From assembly GCA_030146295.1 (NCBI GenBank), contig JASLCD010000142.1, forward strand, positions 1 through 14,819: DNA of 14,819 bases, read 5' to 3'. The notes below the pieces were generated by a model. The model was not told where the DNA came from. It was given only the letters and a program-made list of their open reading frames with translations, and ran no database searches. This document shows positions 1-6,220 of this stretch, one piece after another. The translations under genes and the position numbers were made by a program. This stretch comes from Chryseobacterium sp. (lineage in GTDB: Bacteria > Bacteroidota > Bacteroidia > Flavobacteriales > Weeksellaceae). How positions within the stretch are numbered: the first letter of the stretch is position 1; every line of letters starts with the position of its first letter.

Positions 1-18
1 CAACTGAGCTAAGAAACC
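1..18 (-). tRNA. tRNA-Phe, 5' end only (runs off the left edge)
   Basis: Read on the minus strand, positions 18 to 1 give GGTTTCTTAGCTCAGTTG. This is a tRNA acceptor 5' strand (GGTTTCT), T8-A9, D-stem GCTC and the start of the D-loop up to G18. The acceptor strand is complementary to the AGAAACC 3' strand of the tRNA-Phe at the other end of the window, so the same identity is inferred. The anticodon lies outside the window and cannot be read here. A promoter lies just upstream at 60-90. Confidence 0.8.
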
Positions 19-59
19 ATTTATGTTTTTGTTTATTACTTCGTTGTTTTAAAGTGATG

Positions 60-90
60 CAAAAGTATAATATTTTATAATACCACGCAA
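60..90 (-). promoter_or_regulatory. Bacteroidetes-type promoter for the left tRNA-Phe
   Basis: On the minus strand there is a TTG (-33 element; plus positions 88-90) followed after 20 bases by TACTTTTG (-7 element; plus 60-67). This matches the TTG-N19/20-TAnnTTTG consensus of the Bacteroidetes primary sigma factor. Transcription would start near position 53, about 35 nt before the tRNA 5' end at 18. The position in front of a stable-RNA gene supports the call. Confidence 0.7.
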
Positions 91-100
91 GTTTTTTGAT

Positions 101-190
101 TTATTTTTTTGAGGAAATGTGTTGGTGGAGCTTGTTTTTAGCTTCAACGCTTTGTTCATCAGTAGTTTGGTCTTCTTTATTTTTTTTCAT
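101..190 (-). CDS. possible 29-aa charged small protein (uncertain)
   Basis: A minus-strand ATG at 190-188 opens a 29-codon frame ending in TAA at 103-101. The peptide begins MKKNKEDQTT and ends HQHISSKK. It is lysine-rich and hydrophilic, with no membrane segment or recognisable domain. The region before the ATG is very A/T-rich, as flavobacterial starts often are, but no TAnnTTTG box was found. The stop lies upstream of the tRNA promoter, so the ORF would not need to be cotranscribed with the tRNA. I do not recognise it, and chance is a real alternative at this length. Confidence 0.25.
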   Translation of the reverse strand: MKKNKEDQTTDEQSVEAKNKLHQHISSKK

Positions 191-500
191 TTTTTTTATA
201 TTATTATTTATTTACGATTTTATCTCAATGTATTTTCACGGCTAAAATTCATTTTCTGTCCTAAAACCATCACCGTACTCTGCCATTGAGGAAACAATTA
301 GTTTTATCAGATAAATTTTTAAAAGAGTATTCCTGTTTTAAAAGATTTTAAACAAGCCATAAAATCATAAGAGTTGTAATAGAAATAAATGTCAAACACC
401 TGATTTGTAGCATGTAATAAACCTAACAACTGTTAGTCGTACTATTACTACACTTTTCTAAATTTAATAATAAATTTTATCTGCATTTTATAAATACATC
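191..500. other. A/T-rich intergenic stretch with only short open frames
   Basis: No convincing gene is seen here. On the minus strand a short frame ends at 244-242 with coding-looking residues (MAEYGDGFRTENEF from the ATG at 286-284). A second, differently phased frame of about 37 codons lies at roughly 320-430, around SYDFMACLKSFKTG. These could be eroded pieces of an old gene or chance. No hairpin terminator or tandem repeat stands out. Confidence 0.4.
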
Positions 501-508
501 TATATTTG
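501..508 (+). promoter_or_regulatory. -7 box of the likely tssD promoter
   Basis: TATATTTG is a perfect match to the Bacteroidetes -7 element TAnnTTTG. It would place the transcription start about 45-50 nt before the ATG at 562. No TTG is visible at the expected distance upstream, so the -33 element is weak or absent. That may mean the promoter needs an activator. Confidence 0.5.
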
Positions 509-561
509 GTGATATAGAAAAACAAAAATCACAAAATATTAACCATTAAAATTTACAAATC

Positions 562-966
562 ATGGCAGAAAGAAATTCAAGAGGAATTTTAAAATTCAAC
601 AACGGTGAAGGACAAAAGTTATTAAAACTTAACTACAGTGTATCAAGATCTACGGATGTATCGGGACGTGTAGCATCAGATCCTTCCAATGCTCTGATCA
701 AACTTACAGTAGAAGCTACTGAAAAATCAGACATCCTTGAAAGTTTATTGAACGGGAAATACAAGCCTACAGTAGGAGAGGTAACCTTCAATAAATCTCA
801 TGAGGAAGGAACTTTAACAACATTGAAATGGACAAACGGTTATGTTATTCAGCACGAAGTAGATTTCGATGCTGTAGATGATAACAGTATGTACATCAGT
901 TTTGTGATAAGTGCAGAACAGATAGATCTGGGGAATTCTTCTTATTTCGGAGCGTGGCCTTCTTAA
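562..966 (+). CDS. tssD: T6SS tube protein TssD (Hcp)
   Basis: The 134-aa product matches the Bacteroidetes TssD/Hcp family (PF17642) in length and sequence. It opens MAERNSRGILKFNNGEGQ, has a central beta-rich core (ALIKLTVEATEKSDILESLL) and ends with SYFGAWPS. TssD subunits form hexameric rings that stack into the tube fired by the contractile sheath; in the T6SS-iii subtype they replace canonical Hcp. There is no signal peptide, as expected for a cytosolic tube protein. The start is the only sensible ATG and sits behind an A-rich leader, with a -7 box at 501-508. A strong terminator follows at 991-1035, so tssD can be expressed well above the genes downstream. It may be one of several tssD copies, because no sheath genes are nearby. 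Confidence 0.93.
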   Translation: MAERNSRGILKFNNGEGQKLLKLNYSVSRSTDVSGRVASDPSNALIKLTVEATEKSDILESLLNGKYKPTVGEVTFNKSHEEGTLTTLKWTNGYVIQHEVDFDAVDDNSMYISFVISAEQIDLGNSSYFGAWPS

Positions 967-990
967 TAGTATTCAGAATTTAAACTATCA

Positions 991-1035
991 GGCAGAATGG
1001 CACACCGGTTCAAAGGATGCTGTTCTGCCTTTTTT
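991..1035 (+). terminator. rho-independent terminator after tssD
   Basis: GGCAGAATGGCA (991-1002) pairs with TGCTGTTCTGCC (1018-1029) over 12 bp including two G-T wobbles. The loop is 15 nt and a run of six T follows (1030-1035). It separates tssD from vgrG. I see no TAnnTTTG promoter between it and vgrG, so vgrG and later genes may depend on readthrough, giving much tube protein and few spikes. Confidence 0.85.
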
Positions 1036-1096
1036 AACCTTATAGAAAAGCTGTTTATTTTTAAAATAAAAGTTCTGAAAAAAACACCTAATCACT

Positions 1097-2977
1097 ATGA
1101 ATAAAAATGCCTCGAATTCTGATAAGATTTCGGAGAATCATATTCCTGGAATCAACCGTGTGGTAAAGCTGGATATTGTGATTGAAGGCAAAATTATCAA
1201 GCACTTCAAGCATTTGCGCCTGCAGCAAAGTGCCAGAAGACATCATAATTTTGAACTTATTTTAGCCCACGATTCTCTTGGAGAAGCTCAAAACCACACT
1301 CTGGAACAAGCACGCCAGTTTTTGGGAAAGAGAATCACTATTGTCTTCAAATACAAAGATTACGAAAGTGAAAGCCCTGAAAGAACTTTTGTAGGAGTGA
1401 TCACCAAAGCCGCATTCAGCCAGGAAAAAATGAGTCTGGGAAATATAGTGCTGAGAGGCCAAAGCCCTACCATTCTCATGGATGCAGCTCCCCATACCCA
1501 GAGTTTTGGAGGTGATCAGGCTGTGAATACCGGAATCATTGCCAATAAAATTTGTAAAGAAGCACTGGGATCAGAAAAATTTGATTTCAGAGTAGATCCC
1601 CAGAATAAAAGCTATATCAATTATAGTGCACAATATAATGAAACCCATTACAATTATCTGGCAAGAACAGCAGAAGCTTACGGAGAACAGTTTTATTATG
1701 ATGGTGAAGTACTGCATTTCGGAAAACTTCCGCCTTCTGAAAAACCAATCCGCCTTGTATATGGAAGCAATGCGAGTGATGTTCAGGTAGAATTGAATGC
1801 GGTACACACCAATCCTGAGTTTTTTGGATACAACAGCAGCAGTCATACAAAAATGGAAGGCTCGGAAAATAATATCAGACATCTGGGAGAAATTCCGTCC
1901 AAAGCTTATGAACTGAACAATACGATCTTCAAAACCCGCTCTCTATCACCTGCTCCCATTAATGCCAACATGTTTATGGACGTGAGCGATTCTCAGAAAA
2001 GTGCTGCTGGAAGTGCCGCCGTAGAAGTATTTACCGTTTCAGGAAATACAACAGTTCCATTTTTATATCCAGGATGTCTTGCAGATATCGAAATGCGGAA
2101 ACCGGATACCAGCCAGACGTCTTATTTTACAAAGCTTACGATTACCGAAGTATTACATGAAGTAAATGCCAGAGGGTATTATACAGGAAGCTTTGAAGCA
2201 ATTGCTGAAGGAACAGGCTTTATGCCAAAACCTGAATTTATAGAACCCAAAGCGGAACCGCAGATTGCCACCGTTATTTCCAATACAGATCCTCTTAATC
2301 AGGGAAGGATACAGGTGAGATTTGACTGGCAGAAGAATCCCGATACTACCCATTTTATCAGAATGATGAGCCCGGATGCTGGAGGTACAGATGTTATCAC
2401 TCAGAACAGAGGTTTTGTTGCAATACCGGAAGTGGGAGATCAGGTAATGATAGGCTTTGAATACCATCATCCGGATTTTCCGTTTGCAATGGGAGGGATG
2501 TTCCACGGACAGGTCGCATTGGGAGGAAGTATCAATAACCATCTTAAATCTATTCAGACAAGAAGTGGTAATAAAGTAATCTTTAATGACCAGGAAGGAA
2601 GTATTTTCATAGAAGACCCGAGTGGAAACACCTATTTAATGGATGGGAAAGGAAATATTGTAGTAAATGCTCCTAAAAATATCACCTTCACTGCCGGAGA
2701 AAATGTACAGATCAATGCGGGTAAAAATATCATTGCCTCTGCACAGAGAAATGTAAATATTATGGCTGGAGAAGATATCACCGAAACAGCCAATGATGAT
2801 TATAACCTGACAGCAAGTAATATCATTGAAACTGCAGAAGCCGGAAGAACTTCCAGAGCCAAAAATATTATGGAAAATATGGAAGCCGGCTCTTACATCA
2901 GTACAAAAGATGCTATTAATGTTGAAAGTGCCAAAGAAGTGCTTATCAATAGTGGTAAACAGGTAAAAATGCAGTAA
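1097..2977 (+). CDS. vgrG: T6SS spike protein VgrG (TssI)
   Basis: The 626-aa product has standard VgrG architecture. A gp27-like base occupies about residues 20-380 (for example YNETHYNYLARTAEAYGEQF). The gp5-like OB fold runs from about 389 to 475 (QGRIQVRFDW, then GFVAIPEVGDQVMIGF and GGMFHGQ). A C-terminal beta-helical needle of repetitive short strands covers about 480-626 (NVQINAGKNI, NVNIMAGEDI, NVESAKEV). There is no extra enzymatic domain after the needle, so effectors must travel as separate or PAAR-linked proteins. It acts as the trimeric tip of the TssD tube and seats the PAAR-like protein. The toxin gene begins one base after its stop codon, implying coupled translation and loading of that toxin onto this VgrG. 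Confidence 0.95.
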   Translation: MNKNASNSDKISENHIPGINRVVKLDIVIEGKIIKHFKHLRLQQSARRHHNFELILAHDSLGEAQNHTLEQARQFLGKRITIVFKYKDYESESPERTFVGVITKAAFSQEKMSLGNIVLRGQSPTILMDAAPHTQSFGGDQAVNTGIIANKICKEALGSEKFDFRVDPQNKSYINYSAQYNETHYNYLARTAEAYGEQFYYDGEVLHFGKLPPSEKPIRLVYGSNASDVQVELNAVHTNPEFFGYNSSSHTKMEGSENNIRHLGEIPSKAYELNNTIFKTRSLSPAPINANMFMDVSDSQKSAAGSAAVEVFTVSGNTTVPFLYPGCLADIEMRKPDTSQTSYFTKLTITEVLHEVNARGYYTGSFEAIAEGTGFMPKPEFIEPKAEPQIATVISNTDPLNQGRIQVRFDWQKNPDTTHFIRMMSPDAGGTDVITQNRGFVAIPEVGDQVMIGFEYHHPDFPFAMGGMFHGQVALGGSINNHLKSIQTRSGNKVIFNDQEGSIFIEDPSGNTYLMDGKGNIVVNAPKNITFTAGENVQINAGKNIIASAQRNVNIMAGEDITETANDDYNLTASNIIETAEAGRTSRAKNIMENMEAGSYISTKDAINVESAKEVLINSGKQVKMQ

Positions 2978-2978
2978 T

Positions 2979-4322
2979 ATGGCAGGCGAAGGCGGAAATA
3001 TCGTAAGAAATGTCTTTGGAAAATCCTACAAGGAAGCTGAACATATTATGAAAGATGCTTCCAAGGGGACGTTGGATTTTAAATCCCCTCAGGAAAATAC
3101 CTTTTATGGAAAAAAGGGAGGAAAGAAATTTGATGAATACCAGGCGAAAAAAGAAACTCTTCCAGTGAGAGTTTTAAAAGTAAAATGCTATGAAGATTTT
3201 GCATGTACAAAAGAAGTAACGGTTATAGAGAAAGAAAGAAAATATTTCTATAAAGTAACCCAATATAATAGAACTCCTACTAAAGCAGAAGTGAAAAATC
3301 TTAAATGGGCGATACAATATGATGATGGAAATATTTCTAATGCTATGCAAGTAACTGGAGAAGAGAAGATCTCTTTTTTTGTTTCTGATAATAGTCAGGT
3401 AATGAGAGTTCGTGTATATGCCTTTTTTAAAACGCCAAATAAAAATGCAAGTACAGAAGTATTTACAAAACATATAGAATTAGAAATTACTGATAAATCA
3501 GTTGGGTATTCCATAATGAGATTGTTTGATGTAGCAGATGACTTTACAACTACTATGTTAAAAGATAAGTTTCCTGCTTGTATTGTTAATGTTTATAGTG
3601 TAACAATAAAATACTATGAGGGAAATGAAGTTGTAGAACATGGGAGTTTTGGTGTTACCAGGGATGGATGGCAAAAAATTGATGAGAAAGATGGGAAATA
3701 TTTTATGATAAACAGAGCCTTTGAACCTAAAGAAAGTAATCAAAATACTTATAAAGTTGCTCATAGTTTTGTTCCATCTCAATATAAAGGATTAATGAAA
3801 ATAGATGCTTTTGAATTACATTCTTTTGAAGGAAAAGCAAATTTACCTGCGGAACCAATTTATACAAATTATAAATTGGATAATAAAACACCTATTACTC
3901 ACAGTAGAAATAAAATAGATGAGGTTACGAATGTAAATATTCATATTGGAGGACACTATACCAGAGGGCGAACAATGAAAAGGCCAGTAGAAGTTCAATA
4001 TTCTTCTCCTACAACAGGAATACCTACAGGAACAAGTTATAAGATAGAGGAAGTCGGAATCCATTGGCTTGGAGGGTCATTGGGATGTTTTGCTTTTGTT
4101 GAACCAGAAGATATAAAACCAGATATAAAATCTGCATTTGCAGCTCATAATAATAATGAATATAGTAAGCACACATCAAATCGACCTTGGCAAAATGTAG
4201 TTGATAAAATACATAAATTAGAAACTGAATATAAAGCTCAAATAATAGTTAAAGTTGTTAAGCGAAGTAATTATAAAAAAGTAATTCCTGATTTCGATCC
4301 AAAAAGCATTTTATGGGAATAA
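2979..4322 (+). CDS. putative T6SS effector with YkuD/Tlde1-like C-terminal domain
   Basis: A 447-aa protein without signal peptide starts at an ATG one base after the vgrG stop. Residues 1-60 form a glycine/lysine-rich lead (MAGEGGNIVRNVFGKSYKEA). Residues 60-170 look like an Ig-like beta domain (LKWAIQYDDG, VRVYAFF). The C-terminal part carries IHIGGH (H322, H326), then IHWLGGSLGCFAF (H362, S367, C370). A His-Gly segment followed by SxGC is the catalytic signature of L,D-transpeptidase/carboxypeptidase folds (YkuD, Tlde1/DUF2778), so cleavage or exchange in peptidoglycan peptides is inferred. Sequence after about base 3160 is clearly more A/T-rich than vgrG and the gene's own 5' end, suggesting an exchanged toxin module. 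The 3' end overlaps a two-TM immunity candidate by 10 bases. The fold is assigned by motif only; another cysteine-dependent hydrolase is possible. Confidence 0.65.
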   Translation: MAGEGGNIVRNVFGKSYKEAEHIMKDASKGTLDFKSPQENTFYGKKGGKKFDEYQAKKETLPVRVLKVKCYEDFACTKEVTVIEKERKYFYKVTQYNRTPTKAEVKNLKWAIQYDDGNISNAMQVTGEEKISFFVSDNSQVMRVRVYAFFKTPNKNASTEVFTKHIELEITDKSVGYSIMRLFDVADDFTTTMLKDKFPACIVNVYSVTIKYYEGNEVVEHGSFGVTRDGWQKIDEKDGKYFMINRAFEPKESNQNTYKVAHSFVPSQYKGLMKIDAFELHSFEGKANLPAEPIYTNYKLDNKTPITHSRNKIDEVTNVNIHIGGHYTRGRTMKRPVEVQYSSPTTGIPTGTSYKIEEVGIHWLGGSLGCFAFVEPEDIKPDIKSAFAAHNNNEYSKHTSNRPWQNVVDKIHKLETEYKAQIIVKVVKRSNYKKVIPDFDPKSILWE

Positions 4323-4555
4323 TAAATAATAAATCTAAAATAGCTATAGGTATAATAATATCTCTAGGAGTTGTTTTTCTAATAAGGGCATATGTCATCT
4401 ATTCCTTTTACAAAAATGATGAATTGTATGGAGATGGTATTCCTGATAGTACTAAGTATGACAGAGAATTTTTATCAACAGTGTTATATTCTGTTTTGAT
4501 AATGATTTTTCTGTCAGTTATTAGTATTCTGATATTTAAAAGAAAACAGAAATGA
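4313..4555 (+). CDS. two-TM membrane protein, candidate immunity to the upstream effector
   Basis: The 80-aa product has hydrophobic segments at about residues 9-30 and 55-75. The termini are basic (NNKSK and KRKQK) and the loop between the segments is acidic (ELYGDGIPDSTKYDRE). The positive-inside rule puts both termini in the cytoplasm and the loop in the periplasm, where the predicted effector would act. The ATG lies inside the last codons of the effector gene (10-base overlap), which is typical of a toxin-immunity pair. No family is recognised; the immunity role is inferred from position and topology. Base composition matches the A/T-rich toxin half. Confidence 0.6.
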   Translation: MGIINNKSKIAIGIIISLGVVFLIRAYVIYSFYKNDELYGDGIPDSTKYDREFLSTVLYSVLIMIFLSVISILIFKRKQK

Positions 4556-4629
4556 ATTCAATTTAAGTATTGGGTAATATTGGATGAATAAAAATGTCCC
4601 ATATTATTTGTATCAGTAAAATTTAGAGT

Positions 4630-4707
4630 ATGAAAAATTTATCAATATTACTTTTGGGAATTACTAGGAACAAACTTGATTTAAAAGACAACATACTTTG
4701 GGAGTAA
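4630..4707 (+). pseudogene. relic of a second effector 3' end (tail ending ILWE-stop)
   Basis: A short open frame runs to TAA at 4705-4707 and ends KLDLKDNILWE. The intact effector upstream ends PDFDPKSILWE, also followed directly by its stop. Beyond this tail, the 25 codons from the ATG at 4630 show no effector-like sequence. It lies 52 bases before another small two-TM membrane gene, just as the intact effector precedes its own. I read it as the leftover 3' end of a replaced toxin gene. The shared segment is short, so chance resemblance is not excluded. Confidence 0.4.
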
Positions 4708-4759
4708 ATTTTAGAAATAAACAATTCAGATTATTAATGTTGAATTTAATGATCGGAAG

Positions 4760-5035
4760 TTGACAAATAAGGTAACTGCTCAGATAATAAATATTTGTTC
4801 AGTCTTATGTTTTCTTTTTTTGATTGTTGGGGTTGTTGGGGTTTGTCTATCTGCTTTGTTTTTAGGATGTTTTACGTCAAATACAGATAATAATTCAGAT
4901 TGCCTAAGCAACGAGGAAATTATTCTGCTTTTTGGAAAAGTTATTTTGATTTTTTTAATAATTAATACATTGATAAGTTTCATTGTTTTTACAATGAGTA
5001 AATCAGAAAAGAATAAGGGGACATCGGATAAATAG
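4760..5035 (+). CDS. small two-TM membrane protein, candidate orphan immunity
   Basis: A 91-aa frame has hydrophobic segments at about residues 9-33 and 53-77. Between them is an acidic loop with two cysteines (GCFTSNTDNNSDCLSNEE), and the tail is basic. The topology matches the 4313 protein: both termini inside, loop in the periplasm. The start is uncertain. TTG at 4760 is the only usual start codon, the frame stays open upstream to 4721 without an ATG, and no internal Met occurs before the second TM. The gene may therefore have lost its proper start. It follows the effector-tail relic, which suggests the immunity of a replaced toxin kept for protection. No family is recognised. Confidence 0.5.
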   Translation: MTNKVTAQIINICSVLCFLFLIVGVVGVCLSALFLGCFTSNTDNNSDCLSNEEIILLFGKVILIFLIINTLISFIVFTMSKSEKNKGTSDK

Positions 5036-5127
5036 AAAAATAAGGGACGTAAGAATGCGCTGATGGTAAAGAATATGTTTACTCTTTTATCAGAACGTGA
5101 TTTAATAATATTTTATTCCAAAAAAAT

Positions 5128-5370
5128 ATGAAGAAAAGAATCATAATAGCAGGAGGATTTATAGGAATATTATTCTCGACATCGGATTCAATGATTGATA
5201 ATGCTGATGCTGCATCATTGAGTGATCATATAAAGATGGGATTTATTTTCCATTCGGTTTTTAGTTTGAAAACATTGATATATCTGTTGATTGGTGCGGC
5301 CTCTGGATGGATAATAAGTGTAATGATTAATAAAATCAATGAGCTGCACAAAGAGTGGAAAGACTTTTAA
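5128..5370 (+). CDS. small membrane protein, unknown
   Basis: The 80-aa product starts MKKRIIIAGGFIGILF, a short hydrophobic stretch that could be an anchor or signal segment. A polar acidic part follows (STSDSMIDNADAASLSDH), then a clear membrane helix at about residues 47-67 and a charged tail (NELHKEWKDF). The ATG is preceded by an A-rich run. Just upstream, an in-frame 22-codon segment from 5063 overlaps this start (TGA at 5129-5131) and may be debris of another gene. Its place among the other small membrane genes suggests a third immunity-like protein, but nothing in the sequence names its function. Confidence 0.5.
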   Translation: MKKRIIIAGGFIGILFSTSDSMIDNADAASLSDHIKMGFIFHSVFSLKTLIYLLIGAASGWIISVMINKINELHKEWKDF

Positions 5371-5407
5371 TATTTTGCTCTTAACAGTTAAGTAATCACA
5401 AAACAGT

Positions 5408-6202
5408 ATGGTAGAAACAAGAGTAAAACCTTTTCAGAAATATGCTTTAGGAAAACATGATTATCATGTGGAGAATGCTCTTGAAATACAGTTTGGAGAA
5501 GCAAAAGGGTTTTATTCATCTTATAGAATTACCCTACAGGAGAAAGAAAATGAAGATCATACAAAAAACTGGCTGATAGAAAAGGTAGATGATTCTTCTT
5601 TTCCCTCTGAAAATAAATTTATGGAAATCCTGTATACCCTGGAACAGAGTTCTTATCCGCTGGAAATAAAAGTGGATGAAAAAGGAAGTTTTTTGGGAGC
5701 TGCAGACCATCAGAAAGATATAGAAAACTGGAAACTCAAGACAGCTGTACTTCAGGAAAAATATCAGAATGTGGATGTTTTCAGAAATCAATACTTGTCG
5801 GCACTTGAAGATGAAGGCGGCTTTTATAAGAATAAACTGAAAGAACCCTTTTGGAATCTGCTGTTATTCGCACCTTATTATGTAGATAACGGAGGTGAAA
5901 ATTCTGAATCTATTGTTTGGAATATCAAAGGAATTGGCGATGTAGAATGCTCAGGAGTTATCAGAGCAGAACAGAGGGACTATGGCTTTAATGCCTTTTT
6001 TACTTCCGAAATCAAAGTTCCGGAAATCCTACAAAAAGAATTAGACAAGAAATACCTGTATCAGGCGGGACAATATCAGGTGAAATTAAGTATAGAAATG
6101 GAATACAGCTCCCGTAGAAAACAGTATTCCAAAAAGAAAGCTGACTTTATATTGTCAGATGGAGAAAAAACAGTATACCGGGAAACGATCACAATGACTT
6201 AA
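5408..6202 (+). CDS. conserved-looking cytosolic protein, candidate effector adaptor/chaperone
   Basis: A 264-aa protein without signal peptide or membrane helix, rich in charged residues (KNWLIEKVDDSSFPSENK, KEPFWNLLLFAPYYVDNGG). I do not recognise a named family. Its base composition resembles vgrG and the front of the PAAR-like gene rather than the A/T-rich cargo next to it, so it looks like part of the stable delivery backbone. It ends 18 bases before the PAAR-like effector gene and is very likely cotranscribed with it. Dedicated T6SS adaptors commonly sit between vgrG and the effector they load. A loading role for the downstream DUF4280 protein is therefore a reasonable inference, not a demonstrated one. 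Confidence 0.6.
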   Translation: MVETRVKPFQKYALGKHDYHVENALEIQFGEAKGFYSSYRITLQEKENEDHTKNWLIEKVDDSSFPSENKFMEILYTLEQSSYPLEIKVDEKGSFLGAADHQKDIENWKLKTAVLQEKYQNVDVFRNQYLSALEDEGGFYKNKLKEPFWNLLLFAPYYVDNGGENSESIVWNIKGIGDVECSGVIRAEQRDYGFNAFFTSEIKVPEILQKELDKKYLYQAGQYQVKLSIEMEYSSRRKQYSKKKADFILSDGEKTVYRETITMT

Positions 6203-6220
6203 TCTTTATGAACAAATGAC

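Noticed and set aside
1262..2542. Minus-strand open frames of 77-129 codons opposite vgrG
   Set aside because: They lie wholly within a well-supported VgrG gene and give cysteine/phenylalanine-rich, low-plausibility proteins typical of antisense shadows.
4990..5060. Short direct repeat around AAAGAATAAGGGGAC and AAAAATAAGGGACG
   Set aside because: Imperfect, very short and A-rich; not distinguishable from chance.
5371..5407. Promoter in front of the 264-aa adaptor candidate (TAATATTTTG)
   Set aside because: Spacing between TA and TTTG is wrong for the -7 element, and no TTG element is present.
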